Shown here piece after piece: positions 24,801 to 39,655 of a stretch of DNA of 64,000 nucleotides. The position numbers and the translations under genes are program-made. Below the pieces are notes generated by a model. It did not search any database. It was not told where the DNA came from and saw only the letters and a list, made by a program, of their open reading frames with translations. How positions within the stretch are numbered: the first letter of the stretch is position 1; each line of letters opens with the position of its first letter. Source of the stretch: Moniliophthora roreri (lineage: Eukaryota > Basidiomycota > Agaricomycetes > Agaricales > Marasmiaceae); NCBI GenBank assembly GCA_001466705.2, contig LATX02000222.1:372001-436000 (forward strand), given 5' to 3'.

Positions 24801-25186
24801 TCTGCTTCAGATCTGATACATAGATAAGTCAGAATGTACAGCTTAGACACCTCTGTATAGCATATCATATAGCTCTTTGTACTTTCCAACACACTGTAGC
24901 TTCTCTAAGGCAATGACTAGCAGACTAGGCTCACTCTAGTCCTTATTACCCATTATCTGACATCATATCAAAGTGTTCTGATTCAAAAGCAATGTAAATC
25001 AAATAAAATTGGGTCTTTTCTAGGTTTGCCATATTATTGGTTCACAAACATCAGATAAGAGTCTAAGTGCAATAACTCTGATCATGCCAAACCACACTCT
25101 GCACATCACCACATACACATAGACAAGAAGAGAGCAGGATCTGATCAACAGATCAGCTCTTTGTGTAGCACATTCAAGTGGTATTA
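21831..25186 (+). mobile_element. Long LTR-like repeat A, copy 1 (contains nested B1)
   Basis: Family A has termini TAATAC..GTATTA and is about 1.65 kb without the nested B1 copy at 23334-25035. It contains the shared block AAACCTGTAG, a promoter-like cagtatataaggacagcc at about 22730, and the downstream segment GTAGGTGGGAGCAAGAGG. Two bases after its right end comes TGGAGCCCACC, which could be a tRNA primer-binding site, so this copy is probably the 5' LTR of gypsy remnant 2. The flanks CCTAG and TCTGG resemble a degraded 5 bp duplication. CpG is almost absent. Confidence 0.65.
23334..25035 (-). mobile_element. Long LTR-like repeat B, copy 1
   Basis: Family B on the minus strand, ending TAATTTG on the left and CATATTA on the right of the plus strand. 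It is inserted in repeat A; the flanks TTAG and TTGG look like a 4 bp target duplication with one change. It contains the TATA-like segment and the GAGCC/CTGCTAG and CCTGTAGGGAACC blocks shared with families A and C. It has no coding sequence. Confidence 0.65.
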
Positions 25187-25835
25187 TCTGGAGCCCACCA
25201 CAAGGGGTGGTTCTAGAATTTTATTTGATATTTGTGACATTTGAGCTTGTATAAGCTTAGAAACAAAGAGATTTCATTAATTTTATAACATATATTTGTA
25301 AACCTTGACAAGGTTTGCATAATTCTGATAGAAAATCAGAGTCAATTAGAGAAATCTATTGAACTTAGACCAAATAGTACAAGATTAGTTTAAGAAAAAG
25401 GACTCTTGATGATATAGTCACAGAGAACACCCTACATATACGTCCTCGTAAAGGAAGATCAAGTTCTTCACTCTGAGGTGTTAGTCTACCATTATCTGAT
25501 CAAAGAAGGGTTACTCAAAGCCTTGCAAAGAGCACAGGAGTTACAGTTGTTCCAAGAACTGATAACTTCAATCACAGAGGCATACCTATATTTGACTCAC
25601 AAGTTAGTGGAACAACAACCAATACCTCCAGAAGAGTTTCAAATCCTTTAGCAGTGCCTGGACCATACTTTGGGAGAGCAGAGAGATTTCCAACTCCACC
25701 ATCTGACAATGAAGATTTGAGTCTTTATTGTACATTCTGAGACATTCATATAACAATAACACCACTAAATACACCTGAAGATAATACTCCAACTGATAAG
25801 GAGTCTACATCAGAGAATTCCAATAAGAGTCCTGA

Positions 25836-28800
25836 TAATTTGTCTAAGTTAAGACTAGTGGAAAACTACCCATTTGTATAACCTCCAAAAGTCTAACTCA
25901 GTTTGTTGTGCAAGTGTGGATTGACATGATCAGAGTTACCACACTTAGAATGCCAACAAAACTCTTAGCTAGGTTGATTCTCTCTTATTGAAGTGTTCTA
26001 CTTCAAAGTGTTCACCTTCAGAGGAGTATATATGGTTTTAAAATGTTTTATATCACAAACACACACACAAAACACAAAGAACATGGTGCACAAAGCACAA
26101 ACACAAGAGCTACAGTCCCGTACAAAGACTCAATAGCCGATATAGTCTGACTCTATGGAGTTCAAGACTTCTTCAAGATAACTACAGCACACAGTGTACT
26201 AGAAAAGGTCCTAGACCAATTTCTACAAAGAGTTCAGTGCAGGCACACCCCTTGCTAAGACTCTAAGTGTGTCACAACCTAATACACACACAGGCCACAC
26301 TCCAAGTGCCCAAGGCTCCTTCTTGGTGTAAAGTTTCTCTTAGAAAAGTGCTATAACGCACTCATGATGTTACTCTTATCTCTTACGACGCAAGTTCATT
26401 ATCAGATTTCTATCTCTCTGGAGTCACTCAGGACCAATCTCCAGGGCCTGTAGTGAGGAAGCAAAACTGGAATGGCACACAAATTTATACACCAAACAAA
26501 CTTGTCATGTATTCACAATCAGAGGGGGCAGAGTTACTTGAGTATGTACAAATATCTAGCTGTCCTTATATATGGTCCAAGGAATATATCTACAGAAAAT
26601 TATAAATATTGTCCGATAATTCAGGAAATGACAAATGAGTGACTGAGATACTAAAAGAGGGATTATTCAGATGTCATGGAGTCTGGCCACTAGGGTATCC
26701 GACCATATCCGCACAGGTATCTATGCCTCCAGGTGTTCTAGACTCTATAATTTGTATTTTCTCTTTTCTAAGTTGGGTATCTATGAGTGGATGGCTGTAT
26801 CCGTCCCGTCTTTTGACAGCATTTCCCTTTTCTAGTATCTGCACATCAGCAGTAGCCTAGATGCCAAATTTTCCAAGGTCAGAACACGCTGTTATTGTTC
26901 CAATCTCCTTTGACAATGCATGCTCAGTCTTATTTAGGATTTCTTGTGCATTAGATATTCTTCATATGTCTCATTGATATGCATAACTTTTACCTTTTAT
27001 TTCGCATGCAAATGGAGAATATTTTGCACTTTTATGGTTGAAAATGACATATACAAGGGAATTGAGGACTAGTGTGAGCCCTGAGCAGCTAGCCAAAGTG
27101 AGTAGTAGAGAAGGATACAAAATATTAGCAGAGTAATGGTTGACAGTAGGCCATACAAGGGTACCCGACCACTGCTAGTATGAAAATAAACAGCGAATCT
27201 GAACACAGAGGAGCATCCTGAAACCTGTAGGGAAACACACCACATCACACCTCTCTATCGAAAGCATACCAAAGGGAATATTTTAATTTTTAACAATATT
27301 TTCAAACCACACCCGATTTGAAGGAAGAATAAAAGCCTTCGATGATACATCAATGAGAATATTACTGAGAAATGGATATGAAACAGAGAATGACAAATTA
27401 TCAGTGGGGGATACTCGAGATACTGATAATCAAATTAGAGGAATGAAATAGATGATTGGTTACCGAAAAGGTGCCTGTATCATGGAAAGTGGAAGACAAA
27501 GCTGTATGACAAGAAGATAGCACAGCTAAGCTTACACATACACTTTAGAGGAGAAATGGAAGCATATTACACTTCCACAGAGCAGATGACAATAGACAGA
27601 GAAGGAAGGAACCATGTGGAGTGGCATGGAAGTATAATATTTTCAAACAGAGTCAGAAGGAGAGCCGTTTGATCAAGGAAATTGCAAACAATTAGTGTCA
27701 GGAGACTGTGCAATCGTCATAGAAAAAGAATAAAAGAGATTATAGCTACGAAGCCTGACTACAATTGGACACTGTGACAGAGAAATTACCAAACACAGCT
27801 CAGTTTATATAATATTTAGCACCCGACTCAGTTTTATTTGTATGTGTGACAGATATATTAGATTATTTATGTTGTAGGGTATATAAGGGGACATGTTTTG
27901 TAGGTGGAAAGCAGGAGAGATACTGCCCACCGATTACCAGAGTGTATGACGTTGTTGTTCAGGTAGAAGAGCNAAGAGGCACAGGCTAGTTGAGACCTGA
28001 GATTGTAACCCAAACCAGAGATATAAATAAAAGCTAGGAAGAGCTTAGTTTTTAACGCAAGAGGCATGTTTTCTGATAAGAAGAATATTGTATCAGTTTA
28101 CCAAAAGGGTAGCTGACGTGCATCAGTATAGTCTGGTGTTTTGACGTGAATCAGAGAGGGTTTCAGGCTAGCAGTGTCTAGAAGATTTGTCCTCTTGAGA
28201 ATTGTTGCAGAACATAGCTAAGAGGGCTATATTCAGGTACAAGAGGTACCTTTGTTCTCGCTTAGAAGAAGTTTATTCTTTGGGCAGTTTTCTGGTCAAA
28301 CATTGATACCAGTATTTGCTTTGAAGTGATTAATAAAACTATAAACCCATAAATATTATACAAAAAGAACACCAATCTCAATCTGAGAAGTTGTTTTTTG
28401 AAGGCATTCATCTCTGAACTACTGAGTGAGACATTGAGAAATTATTCTTGACGTTGTGGTAACAGTGAACCATGCTGAACCAACTTGCAAACAAAACTGA
28501 GAATCAAGAACTTATATATATACCTTTTTTGGGGGTATTTTGGCACCACAGGCCTCATGTTTTCATAGTAGAGGCATAGGTTTTTGAGCATCTTCATTGT
28601 TGTATCTGTCTGTAGGTAGTGGATGTCCTTTGGAAGTGATTTCTGTCTTTCCAAGCAGGCTTTGTACCTAGTTTGCTCATTGCATATTGTTTAGCCGCCA
28701 GTGAATTCTTTATTAAGAGATCACCTGCTTTGACTCTGATCCCTATATTGACTTCAGAGGAGGATTGTTCTATGATCGTTCCTGTTCTAAGTTGTCTTTC

Positions 28801-29214
28801 TGTTTTGATGTCTCCTCTAAGTACCTCTGTACTGTTTGACTGCAGCTTGCACTTTGCAGATGTCATAGAAAAGTAAAGTAGAAGTTAAAATCCCATTGAT
28901 AGCACTTTTGAGAGCTTGGTTAACTAGCCAATGCGTTCATTGGGCCATAGTTAGATTCCCTACAGGTTTCAGGAGTGATCCGCTTTGGATCTGATACTTA
29001 GATAGGTTAGAAAGTACAGCTTAGACACCTCTGTATAGCATATCATATAGCTCTTCGTACTTTCTAAGGTACCACCGCTTCTCTAAGGCAATGACTAGCA
29101 GACTGGGCTTACCCTAGTCCTTATTACTTGTTATCTTGTGTCATATTAAAGTGTTCTGATTCAGAAATAGTGTAAAATGAATAAAAGTGGGTCTTTTCTA
29201 GGTTCGACATATTA
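25836..29214 (-). mobile_element. LTR-like repeat B, copy 2 (contains nested C1)
   Basis: Family B repeat on the minus strand inserted in the gag of gypsy remnant 2. It starts TAATTTG and ends CATATTA on the plus strand, with CTGA at 25832-25835 on the left and CCGA at 29215-29218 on the right. Copy C1 (26975-28596) is nested inside, and the B sequence resumes at 28597 with ttgtatctgtctgtagg. Copy B3 follows directly in the same orientation. Confidence 0.65.
26975..28596 (+). mobile_element. LTR-like repeat C, copy 1
   Basis: It begins TGATATGCAT and ends ATCTTCA on the plus strand, about 1.6 kb, with a TATA-like ggtatataaggggacatg near 27880. It shares the GTGAGCCCTGAGCAGCTAG and CCTGTAGGGAA modules with families A and B. 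It sits inside repeat B copy 2. It keeps many CpGs that the other C copies lost, so it may be the youngest of the three. An N at 27973 marks about 60 bp missing relative to copy C3. Confidence 0.7.
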
Positions 29215-29507
29215 CCGATAATTGGTCTAAGATAAGACTAGTGGAAAACTATTCTGAAGATAACCTCCCAAAAGTCTAACTCAGGTTGTTGTGCAAGTGT
29301 AGATTGGTGTGATCAGAGTTGCTGCACTTAGAATGCCAACTAAACTCTTAGCTAGGTTGATTCTCTCTTATTGAAGCAATCTACTTCAATGGTGTTCACC
29401 TCCAGAGGAGTATATATATGGTTTTAAAAGGGTTTATATCACAAACACACACACAAAACACAAAGAACACAGTGCACAAAGCACAAACACAAGAGCTACA
29501 GTCCTGT

Positions 29508-31180
29508 TGAAGATGCTCAGAAACCTATGCCTCTACTATGAAAACACGAGGCCTGTGGTGCCAAAATACCCCTGAAAAAGGTATATATAAGTCCTTGATT
29601 CTCAGTTTTGTTTGCAAGTTGGTTTGGCATGGTTCACTGTTACTGCAACGTTAAGAATAATTCTCAATGTCTCACTTGGTAGTTCAGAGATGATTGCCTT
29701 CAAAACAACTTCTCAGATCAAAAATAGATGTTTGTTTTTATATAATATTTATTGGTTTTGTGGTTTTATTAATCACTTTGAAAGCAAATACTGGTATAGA
29801 TTTTGACCAGAAAACTGCCCAAAGAATAAACTTCTTCTAAGTAAGAACAAAGGTACCTCTTGTACCTGAATATAGCCCTCTTAGCTATGTTCTGCAACAA
29901 TTCTCAAGAGGACAAATCTTCTAGACACTGCTAGCCTGAAACCCTCTCCGATTTATGTCAAAACACCAGACTATACTGATGCATGTCAGCTACCCTCTTA
30001 GTAGACTGATACAATGTTTCTCTTATCAGAAAACATGCCTCTTGTGTTAAAAACTAAGCTCTTCCTAGCTTTTATTTATATCTCTAGTTTGGGTTACAAT
30101 CTCAGGTTGCAACTAGCCTGTGCCTCTTGCACAACTAAATAAGCTAGAGCCTGAAGTGGTTGAAAAATACTGATTGCTAGTAGCTCTTCTACCTGAACAA
30201 CAACATCATACACTCTGGTAATTGGTGGGCAGTATCTTTCCTGCCTTCCACCTACAAAACATGTCTCCTTATATACTCTACAACATAAATAATCTAATAT
30301 ATCTGTCACACATACAAATAAAACTGAGTCGGGTGCTAAATATTATATAAACAGAGCTGTGTTTGATAGTTTCTCTGTCACAGTGTCCAATTGTAGTCAG
30401 GCTTCATAGCCATAATCTCTTTTATTCTTTTTCTATAATGATTGTGCAGTCTCCTGACACTAATTGTTTGCAATTTTCTCTATCAAATGGCTCTTCTTCT
30501 GACACCATCTGAAAATATTATACTTCCATGCCACTCTGCACAGTTCCTTCCTTCTCTGTCTATTGTCATCTGCTCTGTGGATGCGTAATATGCTTCCATT
30601 TTCTCCTCTAAAGTGTACACATAAGCTCAGCCATGCTATCTCCTCATCATACAGCTTTGTCTTCTGCTTTCCATAATACAGGCACCTTTCTGGTAGCTGA
30701 TCATCTATTTTATTTGTCTAATTTGATATCGGTATCTCGAGTATCCCCCACTGATAATTTGTCATCCTCTGTTTCATATCTGTTTCTTGGTAATATTCTT
30801 GTTGATGTATCATCGAAGGCTTTTATTCTTTCTTCAAGTCAGGTATGGTTTGAAAATATTGTTAAAAGTGAAAATATTCCCTTTGGTATGCTTTCAGTAG
30901 AGAAGTATTATGTGGTGTGGTTTCCTACAGGTTTCAGGATGCTCCTCTGTGTTCAGATTCGCTGTTTATTTTCATACTAGCAGTGGTTGGGTACCCTTGT
31001 ATAGCCTACCGTCAACTATTACTCTGCTAATATTTTGTATCCTTCTCTACTACTCACTTTGACTAGCTGCTCAGGGCTCACACTAGTTCTCAATTCCCTT
31101 ATATCTTTCATTTTCAACTATAAAAGTGCAAAATATTCTCTATTTGCATGCAAAACAAAAGGTAAAAGTTATGCATATCA
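29508..31180 (-). mobile_element. LTR-like repeat C, copy 2
   Basis: Reverse-oriented C repeat, TGAAGATGC on the left and GCATATCA on the right of the plus strand, alignable along its length to copy C1 at 26975-28596. Several CpGs of C1 are TpG or CpA here. It forms the left half of the insert in repeat B copy 3. Confidence 0.7.
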
Positions 31181-32594
<1,414 letters not shown>

Positions 32595-35500
32595 ACAAAG
32601 ACTCAGTAGCTGATATAGTCTGACCCTATGGAGTTCAAGACTTCCTTAAGACAACTACAGTGCACAGTGTACTGGAAAAGGTCCTAGACCAGTTTCTACA
32701 AAGAGCTGAGCGCAGGCACACCTCTTGCTAAGACTCTAAGTGTGTCACAACCTGATACCCAACACAGGCTACACTCCAAGTGCCCAAGGCTCCTTCTTGG
32801 TGTAAAGTGTCTTTTAGAAAAGTGCTATAATGCACTCAAGATGTTACTCTTATCTCTTACAATGCAAGTTCGTTATCAGATGTCTATCTCTCTGGAGTCA
32901 CTCAGGACCAATCTCCAGGGCCTGAAGTGAGGAAGCAAAACTGGAATGGCACACAAATTTATACACCAAACAAACTCTTCATGTATTCACAATCAGAGGA
33001 GGCAGGGTTACTTGAGTATGTACAAATATCTAGCTGTTCTTATATATGGTCCATGTAATATATCTATAGAAAAACATAAATAATGTCTGATAATTCAGGA
33101 AATGATAAATGAGTGACAGATCAGATGTCACGGAGTCTGGCCACTAGGGTATCCAACTATATCTGCATAGGTATCTATATCTCCAGGTGTTCTGGACTCT
33201 ATAATTGGTATTTTCTCTTTTCTAAGTCAGGTATCTATGAGCAGATGGCTGTATCTGTCCTGTTTCTTTACAGCATTCCCCTTTCTAGTATCTGCACATC
33301 AGCAGAGGTCTAGAGGCCAAAGCTTCCAAGGTCGGAACACACTGTTACTGTTTCTATCTCCTTCAACAATGCACACTTGGTCTTATTCAGGACTTCTTAT
33401 GCATTAGATATTCTTTTTTATGTCTCTTTGTATCTGTCTGTAGGTAGTGAATGTCCTTTGGAAGTGATTTCCTTCTTTCTGAGATGTCTTTGTACCTAGT
33501 TAGTTTATCTTGTATTGTTTAGCTGCCGGCAACTCTTTATTAAGAGATTGCCTGCTTTGACTTTGATTTATATATTGACTTTGGAGGAGGATCATTCTGT
33601 GATCATTCCTGTTCTAAGTTGTCTTTCTGTTTTGATGTCTCCTCTAAGTACCTCTGTACTATTTGACTGCATGTTGCACCTTGCAGATGTCATAGAAAGG
33701 TAAAATAGAAATTAAAATCCCATTGATAGCACTTTGAGAGCTTGGTTAACTAGCCAATGCATTCATTGGGCCATAGTTAGGTTCCCTACAGGTTTTGGGA
33801 GTGATCTGCTTTGGATCTGATATATAGATAAGTCAGAAAGTACAGCTTAGACACCTCTGTATAGCATATCATATAGCTCTTCATACTTTCCAAGGCACCA
33901 TAGCTTCTCTAAGGCAATGACTAGCAGACTGGGCTCACTCTAGTCCTTATTACCTGTTATCTTGTGTCATATTAAAGTGTTCCAAATCAAAAGTAATGTA
34001 AAATGAATAAAAGTGGGTCTTTTCTAGGCTGGACATATTACTGAGAACAAGGATTCAGATTTAGATTCAATCAATCTAACCAAACTTGTAATTGAGTCAG
34101 ACAACAATTCTAGACCAGATACATTTGACAATACTACTACAAAGATGAACAGCCCAGATGGAAATGCAGGACCAAGAATGCAATGGAACATGCTATCAGA
34201 AGAAGCCATGAAGGGAATATGGGACAGCACCATACAGAAGATCATGAGCAAGATTAGCAAATTCGAAGAGTTGATACCAATGATGTTGCAACTGTGGCTT
34301 GAAGAATTTGAGAATGCTTTAATGTTGGCTCAGATTAAGATAGATAAGTCAATGATCTATCTAGCAATGACAAAGTTTTCATACAAGCTGCATTAACAGT
34401 TGCAAGACCATAAAGAAGTACTTGGTTCATCTTGAATAGACTTTAAGAAGATGCTATTTGAAGAGTTTCTAGAGTTGATTGATAATGGCCAGGGTTCACT
34501 GGCTAGATTGCATCATATCATAGTGACCTATAGCAAGGCTCTAGATTGGGACTTAGAGAAGTTGAAAGCATATCACCGAGCATTCAAATTAGAACAAGGA
34601 AAATTGACAAAGCCTTCAGCATTGATATTGAATCTTGAATCTGTAGGCTTATATTTGACTGGCTTACCAGAAGCTATTCAATTGAGAGTCATTAGTTGCA
34701 TGGAATTTTGGTCACTGAATAGGCCAGAGATAGATATGAAAGACAGGAGAAAGATAGACCCATGGCAGCTAAAGGATGTCATGGAACAAGCAGAAATAGT
34801 AGTGGGAGCAAGCTCCAGAAACATATATTTGGGACTTAGTAGTTTTGCAGTAGGAGTGGGAGTGCCCTTGGGACTTTCAGGAATGAGCTCAGCTATGATG
34901 AATGCAGCCATGCCTATGAGCTTTTCTTTCCAGCCACCTCTTTTGATACCAGGAGTGGCACAAGTAATGCAAAACCAGAGTATATCTCTGATGGCAGTAC
35001 CCACTGCAATGATGATAAAGATAGAAGAGCCTGAATCGACTGTAGGCATACTGTATGACAAGAGTAAGCAAGAAGCTGAATTATGAGGCATGAATATTGC
35101 TAGCTCAGTTAATATGCATACAGCCAGCCTAAAGGCACATGAAGTTGAAATAAGTGCTTTGAAGAAAGGTATGGAAGAAGTGAAAGGTCTAAACACAAAG
35201 ATGCAAGAAATCAAAGATACATTGGTAAATATGCCTAGACAAATTGTGATTGTGTTAGCAAATCAAATGTCTATAGGATCAAAGACAGATGCTAGCAGCG
35301 CAATCAGAGGCAAGCAGGGTCAACCTATGATTGGCACCAGTGTTCAATATTCACATTTCTTTTGTGGTGAAGAAGGCCATCAAGTTAGAGACTATGTGTA
35401 CCAGAAAGAAATGATAAATAAAGGATGGATCATCTGGAACATGCAAATAAATAGATATATGCTGAGGGATGGATCTCAGTTCCCTTCAGTATTACCTGCA

Positions 35501-36689
35501 GAAAAGCTCAAAGATAAAGTGGCAGAATATGCCAAATCTAAAGGCTGGAATCATACAGCACATCCTGAGGCTTATCTATTTATGAATCCAGAAGAAGAGA
35601 CCATACCAGTCTATCAAATGACATCTGTGCCCCTAGATATGGGGTTTGATTGGAACAAGTTTGCAGAGATAGTTGCAGAAAAGGTTCAGATGCCTTCTGT
35701 GGAGTCGAAAAACTAGAAACCCCAGTGGTTGAAAGAGTAGCTATGGACATAGCTACAACTATGTTACATGAGGGTAAAAGGAAAGTTTTGCAAATAGAGA
35801 TTACATATATAAAACAGTCAGAGAAAGAGAAATACATAGATCCATTGAAAAATATAGAAATGAAAGAGACAGATCCAATAGAGGATTCTAAAAGAAAATC
35901 CAATGAAGCTGATAAGCAGCCAGAAAAGTCAACTGAGAAAAGAGTGTGATTTAATGAACAAGGCACATATACCCATCCATTTGATAAAGTTAAGGCAGTA
36001 GAATATCCCCCTATACCCAAGAACCATGTTCAAGAATGAGGGACAGAGCATTTAACAAAAGAAGTGGAAATAAACATCAATAAAAAGCATGGCATGGTCA
36101 ATAAAACCCAATGTGGCATTGCCTAAAGGGAAAGTGACCCAAAATCTTTCCTTGGAAAAACATATATTGGATAAATATCTGTCAGCAGAAATGTCTATAC
36201 CTTTAGATGAGATGTTGCAGATTTCACCCAAGATATGCAAGCTGATGAGTCATCGTTGCCAGTTCAGAAATATGGTGAAGCAAGATACTAGTGGCTTTTA
36301 CAGAGGTTTACCTTTGGAACAAACACTAGTGTTGAGCAATAAAGTATTGGAGGACTTACAGAAAAGTGAATATGTGGTGAAAGCCTCAGAATTCAGTGCA
36401 CCCACAGACACATGGGACTGCTTCTTTGATATTTTAGACAAAGAGGAAGATGGTTTACCAATCAGATCATTAGTGCATTGTGATGTAGTTGAAGCATTTT
36501 TGAATGAACAGTTGCCTGAAGATAGAGGAAAGATCATAATTGTTGCATTCATATTCAAAAATTTAAGGTGTATATATTTGAATCTGAATGGACACCCTGA
36601 GACAGTTGAAGGAATATTAGATTCAGGATTGATAATCATATGCATTGATAAAAAGGAAGCAGTTAGCAGAGGGTTAACTTGGGACCCAG

Positions 36690-37364
36690 TAATATGGTGA
36701 GCCTAGGAAAGACCCAATTTTATTCTTTTTACATTACTTTTGGATCAGAACACTTTAATATGACATGAGATAATGCATAATAAGGACTAGAGTGAGCCCA
36801 GTCTGCTAGTCATTGCCTTAGAGAAGCTATGGTGCATTGGAAAATATGAAGAGCTATATAATACACTATACAAAGGTGTCTAAGCTGTACTTTCTGACTT
36901 ATATATGTATCAGATCCAAAGCGGATCACTCCTGAAACCTGTAGGGAACCTAACTATGGCCCAATGAACACATTGGCTAGTTAACCAAGCTCTCAAAGTG
37001 CTATCAATGGGATTTTAATTTCTATTCTACCTTTCTATAACATCTGCAAAGTGCAACATGCAGTCAAACAGTACAGAGGTACTTAGTGGAGACATCAAAA
37101 CAGAAAGACAACTTAGAAACAGGAATGATCACAGAACAATCCTCTTCTGAAGTCAATCTACAGATCAAAGTCAAAGCAGGTGATCTCTTAATAAAGAGTT
37201 CACCAGTGGCAAAATATGTGAAATAAAATAAAGAGGTACAAAGTCATCTCGGAAAGAAGGAAATCACTTCTGAAAGACATCAGCTACCTACAGACAGATA
37301 TAACAAGACTTACAAAGAATATCTAACACATAAGAAGTTCTAAATAAGACTGAGCATGCATTGT
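36690..37364 (+). mobile_element. LTR-like repeat B, copy 4 (truncated)
   Basis: It begins TAATATGG, matches the first third or so of family B on the plus strand (AGACCCAATTTTATT, CCTGTAGGGAACC) and stops near 37364. It directly follows the protease-like end of gypsy remnant 2. Its orientation is opposite to copies 1-3. The next 300 bp (37365-37663) show nothing identifiable. Confidence 0.6.
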
Positions 37365-37663
37365 GTCACACCCATACAACTCAGCTTGGCTATAACTCAT
37401 ATGAGGACCACCTATGTGCCCTTTCTATCATATCTTACACATTTCATTAATCTCTGCATTGTACATCTTGCCACACATTTTTCTTGTAGCAACATCTTGG
37501 TCATTATCCTCATGGACTGCACATGTTCTCCATGTTGTACTCTTTTCTAGTAGATATAAACTGCTGTATTCTACCAGTATACCCCAAGTGGAAAATTAAT
37601 GTTATTCTATGCTCTTCTTCTACTCACTCTCATCCTTACTTGTGCAGAGACCCTTCATCTTGG

Positions 37664-39417
37664 TAATACACCAATTTTATAAACCTTTCAAATTCTACAC
37701 ATATAAGTGTCATTCAGACATATTTAAACAGTTGAAATAATAAGAAATATGGAAATAGAAGGACTGATATGAGCCTGAGTAGTCAGTCAAAACCTATATA
37801 TGCTTGATTACATGAAGCTATAAGTTAATTGTACTTACAGTATGCCCCACATGGGTACCAAGTCACTTATAGGCTCTCACTATTGTGCATTGAGCCTCCC
37901 AAAACCTGTAGGGACCTCTATACAGTGTGTTCAAGAGAGACACATTGGTAGTTGAACATATATATAGTATGTCAAGGGGATATTTCACTTTTAAACAATC
38001 TTCATTTACTCTCAGAGAGCTCCTTCAAGCTCAGAATGATACCTATGATATACCAAGAGAAAAGATATGATGATATCTAAGTCAGATATATGATGGAGTA
38101 TTAGCTCAAGTATATGATCACTCTGCATTCTGAGATGGTGATGCAATGATCCCTCCAAAGATAGGAGAAAGCAATAAGATGGAAATCAGATAGAATAGAT
38201 AGACAAGAAAAGACACATGAGAGATAAGNATTTAAACAGTTGAAATGATAAGAAAAATGGAAATGGAAGGACTGATAGGAGCCTGAGTAGTCAGTCAAAA
38301 CCTATATATGCTTGATGGCACAAAGTTATAAGTTAATTGTACTTATGGTACACCTCATATGGGTACCAAGTCACTTATAGACTCTTAATATTGTGCATTG
38401 AGCCTCCCAAAACCTGTAGGGACCTCTATACAGTGTGTTCAAGAGAGACACATTGGTAGTTGAACATATATATGGTATATCAAGGGGATATTTTACTTTT
38501 AAACAACCTTCATTTACTCTCAGAGAGCTCCTTCAAGCTCAGGATGATACCTATGATATACCAAGAGAAAAGACATGACAATATCCAAAGCAGATATATG
38601 ATGGAGTATTAGCTCCAGTATATGATCACTCTGCATTCCAAGATGGTGATGCAATGATCCTCCAAAGATAGGAGAAAGCAATAAGATGGAAATCAGATAG
38701 GATCGATAGACAAGAAAAGACACATGAGAGATAAGCATGAGTCAGTCAGATAGGACAGACAGAACAAGGAAATACTCAATGACTCCTATGGAAGTTGAGA
38801 GTATTTCCAACCATTGAAAAACAGAATAAGGAACTCCTATGCAGTAGCAATGGATTCTGAACCTAGATACCCATATACTGCATGGAGGGCCTAGCTTATG
38901 TTGTGCTTCTGATACCTGAGATTGTATTTATTGGTGTGACAAGGGACTGAACCCATATATGTTCATTTTGTGATTTTTCCTGTAACCAGTAAAATATATA
39001 CCTATTATTATAATTTTATTGTAGATATTTGTTTCCAGCAGTATATAAGGACAGCCATTTTGTAGGTGGGAGCAAGAGGAATCTGCCCCACCACTACACA
39101 ATATTTGTATATGGCTATTGTTTGTGTAGAGAAATCACATTCAATCAGATTTTCCTCCTCATGTCAGGCCCTAGGGACTCAGAGTAGACCTAGTTGAGAT
39201 ATAAGACTATAAACCAAACTTGATAGTGATGGCAAAGCCAGATATTTGTTCTGCACTTTAGTGAATAGTCATTTTCAAGTCAAGAGAAGACTTTGTATCA
39301 GAAAGTTTTGGTGGCTTTCTGGAGGCAGCTAGTGTTTTGCTAGTGTCAACACATCTTAGAGAGGGCTCAGGCTATGAGAGTAGAAGTTTTCCTGCTTAAG
39401 TGTGTTCTAAATTGAGT
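37664..39417 (+). mobile_element. LTR-like repeat A, copies 2 and 3 in tandem across a gap
   Basis: Copy 2 starts TAATACACC at 37664 and runs to 38228. A single N at 38229 follows, and copy 3 restarts within the same repeat (TTTAAACAGTTGAAATGAT) and runs to about 39417. Both align with copy 1 at 21831. The tandem arrangement rests on the N and may be an assembly join. It could be the 3' LTR of gypsy remnant 2. Confidence 0.6.
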
Positions 39418-39456
39418 AGACACATCTTAGAGAGGGCTCAGGCTACCAGAGTAGAN

Positions 39457-39655
39457 ATAACTATCCACTAAAGTGCAGAACAAATATCTGGCTTTGCCAT
39501 CACTATCAAGTTTGGTATATAGTCTTATATCTCAACTAGGTCTACTCTGAGTCTCTAGGGCCTGACATGAGGAGGAAAATCTGATTGAATGTAATGTTTG
39601 TTATATATTTAGAGATGAGATACCAGAGGTTACAATGCCATATGTGGATGATGTA
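39457..39655. pseudogene. Repeat A fragment (inverted) and a gypsy reverse-transcriptase scrap
   Basis: 39457-39596 matches repeat A in reverse orientation, beginning exactly after the N at 39456. 39597-39655 on the plus strand reads DEIPEVTMPYVDDV, the YVDD core of a Ty3/gypsy reverse transcriptase. It is cut at a TA by the element at 39656. This is the only piece of the RT catalytic core I found in the block. Confidence 0.6.

Noticed and set aside
25179..25195. tRNA-iMet primer-binding site (TGGTATTATCTGGAGCC)
   Set aside because: It spans the right end of repeat A and matches TGGTATCAGAGC only in part; TGGAGCCCACC just after the repeat is a better candidate.
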